Source: an uncultured Collinsella sp. (GTDB lineage: Bacteria > Actinomycetota > Coriobacteriia > Coriobacteriales > Coriobacteriaceae). Taken from it: a stretch of 64,000 nt of DNA. The notes below the pieces were generated by a model. That model saw only the letters and a program-made list of their open reading frames with translations, was not told where the DNA came from and ran no database searches. The stretch covers positions 93,840 to 157,839 of the forward strand of contig CABRHX010000002.1 of the NCBI GenBank assembly GCA_902470805.1, read 5' to 3'. The translations under genes and the position numbers were made by a program. Of the stretch, positions 1 to 8,438 are shown piece after piece (the first letter of the stretch is position 1; every line of letters starts with the position of its first letter).

Positions 1-300
1 GGCACCACGGGCATGATGGAGGGCTTCGCCATCCCGCATGCCAAGTCCGACGCCATTACCGAGGCTGCCGTCATCGTCGTTAAGGACGAGTCCGGCGTGA
101 CCGGTTGGGACACCATGGACGGCGCTCCCGTTAACGTGGCTATCGCCCTGCTCATCCCGGGTGCCCAGGCTGGCACCACGCACCTCAAGATCCTGTCCAA
201 GGTCGCCGAGGCGCTCATGGACGAGGACTTCCGTGCCACCGTCAAGGGTTCCACCGACGCCGCCGAGATCGCCAAGACGATCAACGCCCGCCTGGTCTAA
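1..300 (+). CDS. PTS fructose-type EIIA domain, C-terminal part (5' end outside window)
   Basis: The reading frame is open from the first base to a TAA at 298-300, so the gene starts upstream of the window. The visible 99 residues match the type-2 (fructose/mannitol) EIIA fold. The motif GFAIPHAK holds the histidine that takes phosphate from HPr, followed by the conserved strand with IALLIPG and a helical end. The domain passes phosphate from HPr to an EIIB; it may be free-standing or part of a larger permease, which cannot be told here. The ptsH and ptsI genes lie just downstream, and a terminator follows directly, so this is the last gene of its transcript. Confidence 0.85.
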   Translation, partial: GTTGMMEGFAIPHAKSDAITEAAVIVVKDESGVTGWDTMDGAPVNVAIALLIPGAQAGTTHLKILSKVAEALMDEDFRATVKGSTDAAEIAKTINARLV

Positions 301-336
301 TCCCCCAGCCCGCGAATAACATCGCCCCCTGTATAT

Positions 337-371
337 AAGGCGGAGTCCCTCTCCAGGGCCTCCGCCTTTTT
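337..371 (+). terminator. Rho-independent terminator after EIIA
   Basis: An 8-bp stem AAGGCGGA/TCCGCCTT surrounds a 16-nt loop and runs into TTTTT. It lies 36 nt after the EIIA stop. Confidence 0.85.
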
Positions 372-452
372 CGAATCAGAGAACGCATCGGTTATCCCAT
401 CAGCCAGAATACCTTTCAGCCGACATTACTCTGGACCGACCGTGTTTCCGCA

Positions 453-604
453 GCTTGCTCGCCCACAGGGGCCCGTGCGCGGCCTGTGAGATTTATCGCG
501 AGTTCCGCACGAGCCGAAGAGCACTTAATGTGCTCTTCGTGCGAGCAGGACTGTAGAGCAGGAAATCTCACAGGCCGCGCACGGGCCCCTGTGGGCGAGC
601 AAGC
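453..604. repeat. Long palindromic element with 42-nt perfect arms and a structured core
   Basis: Positions 453-494 and 563-604 are perfect reverse complements over 42 nt. The 68-nt centre holds a second hairpin: a CGCACG/CGTGCG stem, a 5-nt AGCCG bulge on one side, then an 8-bp stem AAGAGCAC/GTGCTCTT with loop TTAAT. The core 495-554 recurs inverted at 38159-38218 with a differently paired inner stem. The element fills most of the 442-bp gap between EIIA and ptsH. No protein-coding logic is visible; short open frames here only mirror the palindrome. It could be a palindromic mobile or REP-like unit or a structured RNA. Confidence 0.85.
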
Positions 605-742
605 GGACGACAAACACATCTGTCCAATAATTCGTCTGAAACATAATGAAAAACCGTTTGATGTGAGTTAATATAAACAACGTCGTGAATCTGACTCCTG
701 CCACATACATGACAGGGGTTAAACACAAAAAAGGAGTCAACT

Positions 743-1006
743 ATGGTTTCTGAGAAGGCTACCCTCGTTAATCCTCAGGGTCTGCACATGCGTCCGGCTG
801 GTCTGTTCGCCTCCACCATGGGCAAGTACGCCTGTGACGTGACGGTCGTCACCCCCGAGAAGGAGGTCAACGGCAAGTCCCCGATGGCCCTCATGGCTGC
901 TGGTATCCCCTGCGGCACCGAGGTCGAGGTCAAGTGTGACGGCGCTGACGAGGCCGAGGCTCTGGCTGCTGCCATCGAGCTCATCAAGAGCGGTCTTGGC
1001 GAGTAG
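743..1006 (+). CDS. ptsH: Phosphocarrier protein HPr
   Basis: 87 residues, the usual HPr length. The active-site motif NPQGLHMRPAG contains the His-15 equivalent that accepts phosphate from Enzyme I. The region NGKSPMALMAAGI holds the Ser-46 equivalent used by HPr kinase in Gram-positive bacteria, although whether that kinase exists here is unknown. The start ATG follows a strong AAAAGGAG ribosome site. HPr is the cytoplasmic shuttle of the PTS. The next gene encodes Enzyme I, with a hairpin between them that may reduce read-through. Confidence 0.97.
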   Translation: MVSEKATLVNPQGLHMRPAGLFASTMGKYACDVTVVTPEKEVNGKSPMALMAAGIPCGTEVEVKCDGADEAEALAAAIELIKSGLGE

Positions 1007-1051
1007 AACTCAAACGGGTCGCATGTTGAACAACTAAGTTCATATTTGGGG

Positions 1052-1086
1052 GCGCAGTGACCTGTTGTAAGGTAACTGCGCTCTTT
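1052..1086 (+). terminator. Hairpin with T-run between ptsH and ptsI
   Basis: GCGCAGT pairs with ACTGCGC, with an inner ACCT/AGGT stem, and is followed by TCTTTT. This looks like a terminator or partial attenuator that would let ptsH be made in excess over ptsI. Confidence 0.7.
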
Positions 1087-1139
1087 TGTCATGGATATGG
1101 CAAAACGCTTTATCACATGACACGGAGAGAGGAATGGGA

Positions 1140-2843
1140 ATGTATCAGGGAGTCAACGCTTCCGAGGGCATCGGTATCGGCACCGTCATGGTCGCCGTCG
1201 ATCCCGACTTGACGTTTGAGCCGCACGAGGTTGCTGATTCGGCAGCAGAGAAGGAGCGCTATCAGTCCGCTCTTTCGGTCTTCTGCGAGAAGACCCAGGC
1301 TCAGGCCGACCACATGAAGGAGACGGTGGGCGAGGCCGAGGCCGAGATCATGAGCGGACACATTGTCCTGGCTCAGGACCCGGGCATGACCGACGCCATC
1401 AACGCCGCCATTGACGGCGGTACCTGCGCCGAGCAGGCGCTCATGGACACCTCGACCATGTTCGAGAACATGTTCCTGTCCATGGACGACGAGATGTTCC
1501 GTCTGCGCGCGGCCGACATCGCCGACATCCGCACCGGTATTCTGGCCGAGCTGCTGGGCAAGGAGGTCGTCGACCTCTCCGTCCTGCCCGAGAACACCGT
1601 CGTTGTCGTGCACGACCTCACGCCGTCCATGACCGCCACGATCGATAAGGCCCACGTTGCCGGTATCGTCACCGAGACCGGTGGCCGCACGTCGCACTCC
1701 GCGATCATTGCGCGTGCCCTCGAGATCCCGGCTGTCCTTTCGGTTTCCAACAGCTGCACCGCGCTGCGCAACGGTATGACCGTCGTCGTCGACGGTGGCA
1801 AGGGTATCGTCGAGGCCGATCCCGACGAGGAGACGCTCGCTGCCTACACCGCCAAGGCCGAGGCCTTCGCTGCCGAGAAGGCAGCCCTCGAGGCCTTCCG
1901 AGGCAAGCCGTCCGTGACTGCCGATGGCATCAAGAAGATCATCGCCTGCAACATCGGTAACCCCGATGACGTGCCCAACGCGCTCGATCACGACGCGGAG
2001 GCCATCGGTCTGTTCCGCTCCGAGTTCCTGTTCATGGACTCTGCCGAGCTTCCTTCCGAGGAGGAGCAGTTCAACGCCTACCGTAAGGTCGCCAGCGCGC
2101 TCAAGGGTGCTCCGGTCATCATCCGTACGCTCGATGTGGGTGGCGACAAGGAGATTCCGTATCTGCATATGGTCAAGGAAGACAACCCCTTCATGGGCTT
2201 TCGCGCCGTGCGTTACTGCCTGGCCAATCCCGACCAGTACAAGGTCCAGCTCCGCGCTCTGCTGCGCGCTAGCGCCTTCGGTGACGTCAAGATTATGATC
2301 CCGCTCGTCACCTGCGTCGAGGAGGTCTTGGCTGTCAAGGAGCTCGTCGAGCAGTGCAAGGCCGAGCTGACCGAAGAGGGTCGCAAGTTCAACGAGAACA
2401 TCGAGGTCGGCATCATGGTCGAGACGCCCGCCGCTTCGCTGCTCGCAGACCGTCTTGCCGAGGTTGCCGACTTCTTCTCCATCGGCACCAACGACCTGAT
2501 CGGCTACACCATGTGCGCCGACCGTGGCAACGACACCATCTCCAACCTGTACCAGGTGTACTATCCCGCCGTGCTCCGCTCGCTCAAGAACATCATCGAG
2601 AGCGGCGTGAAGGCCGGCATCATGGTCGGTATGTGCGGCGAGGCCGCTGCCGATCCGCTGCTCGAGCCGCTGCTGATCAGCTGGGGCCTGGAGGAGTTCT
2701 CGATGAGCGCTCCGTCGATCCTGCGCGCCCGCAAGACCATCAGCCAGTGGACCAAGGCCGAGTGCGACGAGCTCGCCGAGAAGGCGCTCGCCTGCAACAC
2801 CGCCGCCGAGGTCAAGGCACTGCTCGAGTCCGCAGCTCGCTAA
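1140..2843 (+). CDS. ptsI: PTS Enzyme I (phosphoenolpyruvate-protein phosphotransferase)
   Basis: 567 residues, close to the 575 of the E. coli enzyme. It moves phosphate from PEP to HPr in the cytoplasm. The phospho-histidine motif GGRTSHSAIIARALEIP is present near residue 185. The PEP-binding barrel shows GFRAVRYCL, EVGIMVETPAA, FFSIGTNDLIGYTMCADRGN and GMCGEAAADP with its catalytic Cys. I chose the ATG at 1140 because an AGAGAGG site sits 7 nt upstream; ATG 1134 and a TTG at 1086 are in frame but less well placed. A GC-rich hairpin (2861-2890) without T-run separates it from the sugar kinase downstream, so read-through is likely. Confidence 0.96.
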   Translation: MYQGVNASEGIGIGTVMVAVDPDLTFEPHEVADSAAEKERYQSALSVFCEKTQAQADHMKETVGEAEAEIMSGHIVLAQDPGMTDAINAAIDGGTCAEQALMDTSTMFENMFLSMDDEMFRLRAADIADIRTGILAELLGKEVVDLSVLPENTVVVVHDLTPSMTATIDKAHVAGIVTETGGRTSHSAIIARALEIPAVLSVSNSCTALRNGMTVVVDGGKGIVEADPDEETLAAYTAKAEAFAAEKAALEAFRGKPSVTADGIKKIIACNIGNPDDVPNALDHDAEAIGLFRSEFLFMDSAELPSEEEQFNAYRKVASALKGAPVIIRTLDVGGDKEIPYLHMVKEDNPFMGFRAVRYCLANPDQYKVQLRALLRASAFGDVKIMIPLVTCVEEVLAVKELVEQCKAELTEEGRKFNENIEVGIMVETPAASLLADRLAEVADFFSIGTNDLIGYTMCADRGNDTISNLYQVYYPAVLRSLKNIIESGVKAGIMVGMCGEAAADPLLEPLLISWGLEEFSMSAPSILRARKTISQWTKAECDELAEKALACNTAAEVKALLESAAR

Positions 2844-2917
2844 TTTGGTATCAGAGGTAACCGCGTGGTTGGAATGGGCCGGCCACGCGGCCCTCACATA
2901 TACAGGGGGTACTGTAA

Positions 2918-3850
2918 ATGTTCTACACGCTAACCGCTAACCCGGCTGTCGACATGACGGTTTCGAGCTCTCCGCTCGAGCCCGACGAGAACGTCCGCAC
3001 CGGCTCGGCCAGCTACACGGCTAACGGCAAGGGCCTCGACGTGTCCTTCGCCTTTAAGAAGATGGGCGTCGACACCGTCGCGCTCGGCTTCTTCGCCGGC
3101 TTCACGGGCAAGTTCATCGTCGAGGAGGTCATGAACCTGGGCTGCCTCTGCCGCCCGGTCTGGACCGACGGTATCACGCGCATTAACACCTACGTCAACG
3201 ATGGCCAGCACGAGTACGGCATCCTGAACCCGGGTGCTCCGATCACGCCGCAGCACCAGGAGGAGCTCTACAACATCCTGGACACCGCGGGCGATCTCGA
3301 GTGCCTGATCGTTTCCGGCTCCGTTCCTCCCAAAGCTACGCCTGACTTCCTGGCTAAGGTCATGGAGCACGCTCAGGCTCGTGGCGCCGACGTCGTCCTG
3401 GACCTGTCCTCCGACAAGCTCAAGGAGCTCGCTCACAAGAAGCCTCTGCTCATCAAGCCGAACCATCACGAGATGAAGGCCATCTTCGGCGTGCCGGTCG
3501 ACACCGACGACGAGGTCCGCGTTGCCATGAAGATGGCTCACGACGCTGGCGTTCAGAACGTGCTGCTCACCCGTGGTAGCCGCGGCGACGCTTACTTCTC
3601 CAACGGCGAGGACATCTGGTACGCCAAGCGTGAGTTCAACATCAAGCTGGTTTCTTCTGTCTGCGCCGGCGACTGCACCCTCGCTGCGTTCCTGCACAAG
3701 TGGTACAGGGATCGCGACAACGTCGAGGAGGCCATGAAGCTCGCTATGGCCACCGGCGCCAACGTTGCCGAGTCCGTCGGCATCGGCGACTTCGGTCACG
3801 TCGATGAGTACAGCAAGCGCGTTGCTGTCCGCAAGCTCGATCGTCAGTAA
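2918..3850 (+). CDS. fruK: 1-phosphofructokinase family sugar-phosphate kinase, copy 1
   Basis: 310 residues of the PfkB/ribokinase fold. The N-terminal MFYTLTANPAVDMTV and the glycine-rich NGKGLDVSFAFKKMGV are typical of FruK/LacC-type kinases that phosphorylate fructose 1-phosphate or tagatose 6-phosphate with ATP. The anion-hole/catalytic motif is CAGDCTLAAF: the Asp base is kept but the usual first Gly is Cys. It sits behind ptsI and before a paralogue, fitting a role after PTS uptake of fructose or a related sugar. The exact substrate cannot be read from sequence. Confidence 0.85.
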   Translation: MFYTLTANPAVDMTVSSSPLEPDENVRTGSASYTANGKGLDVSFAFKKMGVDTVALGFFAGFTGKFIVEEVMNLGCLCRPVWTDGITRINTYVNDGQHEYGILNPGAPITPQHQEELYNILDTAGDLECLIVSGSVPPKATPDFLAKVMEHAQARGADVVLDLSSDKLKELAHKKPLLIKPNHHEMKAIFGVPVDTDDEVRVAMKMAHDAGVQNVLLTRGSRGDAYFSNGEDIWYAKREFNIKLVSSVCAGDCTLAAFLHKWYRDRDNVEEAMKLAMATGANVAESVGIGDFGHVDEYSKRVAVRKLDRQ

Positions 3851-3878
3851 TCGAAACGCGACATATTCGTGCGCATGC

Positions 3879-3909
3879 GGCGCCCCGGTTTCGGCTGGGG
3901 TGCCTTTTT
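3879..3909 (+). terminator. Rho-independent terminator
   Basis: GGCGCCCC pairs with GGGGTGCC (one G-T pair) and is followed by TTTTT, 28 nt after the first kinase gene. Confidence 0.85.
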
Positions 3910-4038
3910 GTTCCGCCACGGGGGAGAGGTGTCCCGCCGTACTTCATCGCTTCCACACCGTTCACCGAGTTGTCCTAGCCTTTTACCGATGCGTGGAATA
4001 TACTTTCATTAACACGTTGTTTCGTGAAAGGAACATTC

Positions 4039-4971
4039 ATGATTTACACGCTCACTGCAAATCCCGCCATTGACTACAACATCGCCTGCGACGGCCTTGC
4101 TGCCAACACCGTCACGCGTACTCGCAACGCCGTCTATACGCCCAACGGCAAGGGCCTCAACGTCTCGTTTACGCTTGACCACTACGGTGTCGACACCACG
4201 ATCCTGGGCTTCTTCGCTGGCTTCTCGGGCGAGTTCATCGTCAAGGGCGCCGAGGCCCTGGGCGTGCCCGTCAAGCCCGTGTGGACCGACGGCATCACGC
4301 GCGTCAACGTCTTCCTCAATGCCGGCCCCGACACCGAGTACAACATGGTCAACGCCGGTGCCGCCATCAACGAGGCCAATGAGCAGGAGATGTTTGAGCT
4401 CATCGATTCGCTCGATGACATGACCTGCCTGGTAATCAGTGGCTCGCTGCCTCCCAACACTTCCGAGGGCTTCCTGGCCGAGGTTCTGCGCCGCGTCAAG
4501 GCCAAGGGTGCCGAGTTCGTTCTCGACATTTCGAGCCATCAGCTGGCAGATCTCATTGCCATGGAGCCGCTGCTGATCAAGCCCAATGACGACGAGTTGC
4601 TCGATATCTTTGGCATTAAGGTGAGCGGTGGCGACGATGAGTCCGTCAAGGGCGCTATGGCTGAGCTTCATGCCAAGGGCGCCAAGAACGTGCTGCTGAC
4701 CCTCGGCGGCGCCGGTGCGTACTTCTCCAACGGCAAGCACATCTGGTTTGCTAACCGCACCTTCGACGTCAAGCTGCTGTCGACGGTGTGTGCCGGCGAT
4801 TCCTCGCTCGCTGCCTTCCTGTCCGTGTGGCATGACGCCCCCGAGCGCGTCGAGGATGCCCTGCGCCTGTCGATGGCCACCGGCGCCAACGTGGTCGAGT
4901 GCCCCGGTTTGGGCGATTTTGCCAAGGTGGACGAATATAAGAAGCACATCGAGGTTCGCCAGGTCTGCTAG
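4039..4971 (+). CDS. fruK: 1-phosphofructokinase family sugar-phosphate kinase, copy 2
   Basis: 310 residues, the same length as the copy upstream and similar along its whole length (MIYTLTANPAIDYNI, NGKGLNVSFTLDHYGV, WTDGITRVNVF, CAGDSSLAAFL). It is a tandem PfkB-family duplicate with the catalytic Asp kept in CAGD. The ATG at 4039 is chosen because AAAGGA lies 6 nt upstream; an in-frame GTG at 4024 overlaps that site. It has its own upstream gap and terminator, so it is a separate transcript from copy 1. Different substrates or different regulation are both possible. Confidence 0.85.
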   Translation: MIYTLTANPAIDYNIACDGLAANTVTRTRNAVYTPNGKGLNVSFTLDHYGVDTTILGFFAGFSGEFIVKGAEALGVPVKPVWTDGITRVNVFLNAGPDTEYNMVNAGAAINEANEQEMFELIDSLDDMTCLVISGSLPPNTSEGFLAEVLRRVKAKGAEFVLDISSHQLADLIAMEPLLIKPNDDELLDIFGIKVSGGDDESVKGAMAELHAKGAKNVLLTLGGAGAYFSNGKHIWFANRTFDVKLLSTVCAGDSSLAAFLSVWHDAPERVEDALRLSMATGANVVECPGLGDFAKVDEYKKHIEVRQVC

Positions 4972-4993
4972 CCGCATCGATACATCGTTGCCG

Positions 4994-5029
4994 AACACCC
5001 GCTTTGGATTACCAAGGCGGGTGTTTTTT
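4994..5029 (+). terminator. Rho-independent terminator
   Basis: AACACCCGC pairs with GCGGGTGTT (with extra CTTTGG/CCAAGG pairing) and runs into TTTTTT. Confidence 0.9.
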
Positions 5030-5166
5030 GCGCGCTGAACATATGTGGTGTCTGCTGTCTCGTTTTATCTAATCAACGACGCGATTGCGTGTGCGCGCTT
5101 TCTCGTTTCTTGTTAGACTTCTTGAGAACCATCGATTAACGCTCACAAGTGCAGGAGGCCATAGGC

Positions 5167-6561
5167 ATGTGCAATGTTTCGCTCAACGGTACGCAACCGT
5201 CCGATGCGTCCCTACGCGTCCTGCGCGCGCTTGAGGCGGCTGGTCTTGAGGCTTGGTACGTGGGCGGTTGGGTGCGCGACGCCCTGATGGGGTGCCCCAG
5301 CCACGATGTTGATATGTGCTGTAGCGGCCTGTGGCAGGAGTCCAAGGCGGCGCTTGAGGCCGCCGGCATCGTGGTTGTGGAGTCGGGCATTAAATTTGGA
5401 GGAATCACGGCTATTTCCGATGGCGAGCGTATCGAGGTCACCACGTACCGTCTGGATGGCTTCTATACCGATGGGCGCCATCCTCAGAGCGTCGAGCGCG
5501 CCGCCTCGCTCGAGGACGATCTGGCGCGCCGCGACTTTACCGTCAACGCCATGGCCTGGCATCCCGAGCGCGGGCTTGTCGACCGCTACGACGGCCAGGG
5601 TGACTTGGAGCGCAAGCTGATTCGCGCTGTCGGCGATCCCAAGCGTCGTTTTAACGAGGACGCGCTTCGCATGCTGCGCGCGGTGCGTTTTGCCTGCCGT
5701 CTCGATTTTATGATCGAGCCTAAGACCAAACAGGCGCTTGCCGAGTGCGCGCCGCTGCTCGATGCCGTGGCACGCGAGCGCGTGGGCATTGAGCTCGAAG
5801 GCATTCTTTCGACCGGCCACGGGGGAGACGCGATGCTCCGCTATCCCGAGCTCATCTGCGCCGCCGTGCCCGAGTTGACTGCGGGTCGCGGGTTTGATCA
5901 GCGCAGTGTCTATCATGCGTTTAACGTCTACGTGCATATCGCCCGTGTGCTGACGGTGGCGGGGGAGCTCGCGCTGTGTGACGGCGTCGCGCCCTCGTCG
6001 AGCCTTATGTGGGCGGCGTTTTTGCACGATGTGTCCAAGCCCGAGTGCTTCACGGTCGACCATGCCGGTAGCGGACACTTCTACGGTCATCCCGAGCTCG
6101 GCGCCAAGAAGGCGCGCGTCATTATGGATCGCCTGGCGCTCTCGCACGACTTGGTGCGCGACGTGTGCCTGCTCATCAAATACCATGACAAGCCGCTGCG
6201 CCCCGAGCGCTCCTGTCTGCTCAATATGATGCGCGCGCTTTCGGGTGAGGGCGTCGACACGGCCCGCCTGATTGACGAGCTCATGGACCTTAAGCGTGCC
6301 GACACACTTGGCAAGGCCCCGTCGTGCTTCTATTACGTTGAGACGATTGAGGAGATGCGCGCGATGGCGCACGAGCTGCTGAGGGCGGGGGAGCCCTATA
6401 CGCTCAAGATGCTCGCCATCAACGGCGGCGACCTGATCCGTGCTGGAGTCAAGCCCGGGCCGGAACTGGGGCAGCTTCTCAACTCCGCCCTCGACGCCGT
6501 GATCGAAGACAACATTCCCAACGATCGCGAAGCTCTTTTGGTCCATCTCAACTTGAATTAG
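5167..6561 (+). CDS. cca: CCA-adding tRNA nucleotidyltransferase with HD domain
   Basis: 464 residues of the class II polymerase-beta nucleotidyltransferase family. The head domain shows YVGGWVRDALMG followed by the metal-binding HDVDM, and RRDFTVNAMAW supplies the flexible motif B region. A central HD phosphohydrolase signature FLHDVSKPECF follows. The enzyme builds or repairs the 3' CCA of tRNA. Start ATG 5167 has AGGAGG 8 nt upstream. Two tRNA genes that already encode CCA lie directly downstream, so repair or service of other tRNAs is implied. A poly(A) polymerase cannot be excluded from sequence alone. Confidence 0.9.
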   Translation: MCNVSLNGTQPSDASLRVLRALEAAGLEAWYVGGWVRDALMGCPSHDVDMCCSGLWQESKAALEAAGIVVVESGIKFGGITAISDGERIEVTTYRLDGFYTDGRHPQSVERAASLEDDLARRDFTVNAMAWHPERGLVDRYDGQGDLERKLIRAVGDPKRRFNEDALRMLRAVRFACRLDFMIEPKTKQALAECAPLLDAVARERVGIELEGILSTGHGGDAMLRYPELICAAVPELTAGRGFDQRSVYHAFNVYVHIARVLTVAGELALCDGVAPSSSLMWAAFLHDVSKPECFTVDHAGSGHFYGHPELGAKKARVIMDRLALSHDLVRDVCLLIKYHDKPLRPERSCLLNMMRALSGEGVDTARLIDELMDLKRADTLGKAPSCFYYVETIEEMRAMAHELLRAGEPYTLKMLAINGGDLIRAGVKPGPELGQLLNSALDAVIEDNIPNDREALLVHLNLN

Positions 6562-6625
6562 CTACCTAGTTTACCTGCGTGTTCCATAACCTGCCGACAA
6601 TTTTTCGGCAATTTGGAATTTCTTC

Positions 6626-6654
6626 TTGCGCTGACGTTTTTTGTCCCGTAATAT
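6626..6654 (+). promoter_or_regulatory. Sigma-70-like promoter for the tRNA-Glu pair
   Basis: TTGCGC (-35) and TAATAT (-10) are separated by exactly 17 nt. The predicted start, near 6661, is about 28 nt ahead of the first tRNA. Confidence 0.7.
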
Positions 6655-6688
6655 ATTTCCTCGCAGTACGGCAGTGCAGATGTCATGT

Positions 6689-6765
6689 GGCCCGTTCGTC
6701 TAGCGGTTTAGGACGCCGCCCTCTCAAGGCGGAGATCACCAGTTCGAATCTGGTACGGGCTACCA
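6689..6765 (+). tRNA. tRNA-Glu (anticodon CTC), copy 1
   Basis: The 77-nt sequence folds as a full cloverleaf. Acceptor GGCCCGT pairs with ACGGGCT (G1-U72 wobble), the anticodon stem is CCGCC/GGCGG around CTCTCAA, and the T arm is ACCAG/CTGGT around TTCGAAT. The 3' CCA is encoded. The anticodon CTC reads GAG. Confidence 0.95.
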
Positions 6766-6787
6766 CTTCTTTTCTGCTGAGGCTTAT

Positions 6788-6864
6788 GGCCCGTTCGTCT
6801 AGCGGTTTAGGACGCCGCCCTCTCAAGGCGGAGATCACCAGTTCGAATCTGGTACGGGCTACCA
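6788..6864 (+). tRNA. tRNA-Glu (anticodon CTC), copy 2
   Basis: Base-for-base identical to the copy 22 nt upstream, including the encoded CCA. The two are presumably cut from one precursor. Confidence 0.95.
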
Positions 6865-6874
6865 CGCATTTGAT

Positions 6875-6906
6875 ACCCGGGCTTCCCATGGAAGGCCGGG
6901 TTTTTT
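6875..6906 (+). terminator. Rho-independent terminator after the tRNA pair
   Basis: ACCCGGGCTTCCC pairs imperfectly with GGAAGGCCGGGT around ATG and runs into TTTTTT. Confidence 0.85.
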
Positions 6907-7014
6907 ATTTTCAAACAACCGTCTGCAATTCCCGTTTGAACCAGAGCTTTGCGTTCTGCCTATGGCCCTTACGGGTACAATAACCAAGATATTTTGACTG
7001 TTAGAAGGAGTCTC

Positions 7015-8322
7015 ATGACGGAGTCCTCTCAGCATACGTCTAAGCCCCAGGTCGAGGTTGAGGCCTCGGGCGGAGATGACAATAAGAGCGCACGCCGCGG
7101 CGCCATCTTTATCGGCGTCGTGCTGGTAGGTTATATCGTCTATCTGGTGGTAACCGGGCAGATGGGGCAGTTTTGGGCCGCTATGTCGAGCGTCCAGGCG
7201 TCATGGCTCGTTGTCGCGTGTCTTTGCATGTTCATGTACCTGTTCTTTGGCATTGTGGCCTATGCGATCGCCGTCTGGCTCGATCCCAATTCGCCCGTCG
7301 GCATCCGCGACCTGATCTCGGTCGAGGCGAGTGGCATCTTCTTTGGCAACCTGACGCCCATGATGATGGGCTCGACTCCCGCCCAGATCTACCGCCTGAC
7401 CAAGGCGGGCCAAAACGTGGGCGAGGCCGGCGCCACGCAATTCACGCGTTTTATCGTGTACCAGTTTGGCCTGGTCGCCTGGGGCGCTATCCTGCTGCTC
7501 GCCCGTATGCCGTTTTTTGCCGAACGCTACGGCGACATGACGCTTCTGTGCGTCTTTAGCTTTGGTGGACACTGCTGCATCTTGCTTGGCATCTTCGCCG
7601 TCGCGCTCATGCCTAAGACCGTCACGCGCGTCGCCCATTGCATCATCAATTGGCTCGAGCGCATTGGTGTCTCGGCCACTAAGATCGAGGGTTGGCGCAC
7701 GTTTGTCGATGGCGAGATCTACTCCTTCTCCGAGAAGTTCAAGCTTTCGGCCGGACATTTTTCTTCCATGCTGCTCACCGTGTTTATCACCATGCTGCAG
7801 CTCGCGTTTTTCTATCTGGTTCCGTATTTCCTGATGCTTGCCTTTGGCCACCACGAGGTCGACTTTTTCTCGGTCATGGCCGCGAGCGCCTTTGTCCAGC
7901 TGTTGAGCTCTGCTGTTCCCCTGCCCGGTGGCACCGGCGGCGCCGAGGGTGGCTTCGCGCTGTTCCTAGGTCATTTCTTTGGGTCGGCTTCGACCGCCGG
8001 CTATCTGCTGTGGCGCCTCATTACGTTTATTGCGCCGACCATTTTGGCTGCGCCCCTGTTGGGCCTTAAGAGCGCCCACAACGAGAGCATCCATGCGCGC
8101 TGGGATCGCGTGATGCGCAAACTCGGCCGCACGCCTCAGACGCCCTCTGCGCCCACTAAGCCGCACCCCACGAATGCTGTTACCGTTGATCCCAAGAAGC
8201 ACGCTCAGAAGGCTTCTGGGACCGCAAAGCCGGCTCATAAGGCCTATGTGCGTCAGACAGGAGACGGTATTCGCGTATCTCCGTCGGCACTCAATAAGAA
8301 GAAGCACCCTAAGTCGCAGTAG
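7015..8322 (+). CDS. Flippase-like integral membrane protein, LPG synthase TM domain (UPF0104) family
   Basis: 435 residues with about seven or more hydrophobic segments between residues 28 and 360 and a basic, Pro/Lys-rich cytoplasmic tail. The conserved PGGTGGAEGGF motif near residue 305 is typical of the MprF/YbhN/AglD transmembrane family that moves or makes modified lipids. Members without the C-terminal aminoacyl transferase domain, as here, are usually annotated as flippase-like. Start ATG 7015 has AGAAGGAG 5 nt upstream. It stands alone between the tRNAs and a TetR gene. The lipid substrate is unknown. Confidence 0.8.
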   Translation: MTESSQHTSKPQVEVEASGGDDNKSARRGAIFIGVVLVGYIVYLVVTGQMGQFWAAMSSVQASWLVVACLCMFMYLFFGIVAYAIAVWLDPNSPVGIRDLISVEASGIFFGNLTPMMMGSTPAQIYRLTKAGQNVGEAGATQFTRFIVYQFGLVAWGAILLLARMPFFAERYGDMTLLCVFSFGGHCCILLGIFAVALMPKTVTRVAHCIINWLERIGVSATKIEGWRTFVDGEIYSFSEKFKLSAGHFSSMLLTVFITMLQLAFFYLVPYFLMLAFGHHEVDFFSVMAASAFVQLLSSAVPLPGGTGGAEGGFALFLGHFFGSASTAGYLLWRLITFIAPTILAAPLLGLKSAHNESIHARWDRVMRKLGRTPQTPSAPTKPHPTNAVTVDPKKHAQKASGTAKPAHKAYVRQTGDGIRVSPSALNKKKHPKSQ

Positions 8323-8438
8323 GGCAGTCGTGCGTTCTTCATGATGCGAGGCATATTTGTGCTGTATGGGGGATAATCCTCTTACGTAGATTATCTCTCA
8401 TCTGTTGATGAATGCTCGCATATCGAAGGGACACGCCC

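Noticed and set aside
416..740. Several overlapping open frames of 60-70 codons on both strands
   Set aside because: They mirror one another because they lie in the 42-nt inverted arms; no ribosome site or recognisable protein.
1113..2897. 594-codon open frame opposite ptsI
   Set aside because: Shadow of a high-GC coding strand; ptsI on the plus strand has all enzyme motifs.
6689..6864. tRNA pair as an integration site for the cobalamin island
   Set aside because: Two intact genes (flippase-like and tetR) lie between the tRNAs and the island, and no repeated tRNA 3' end was seen at the island borders.
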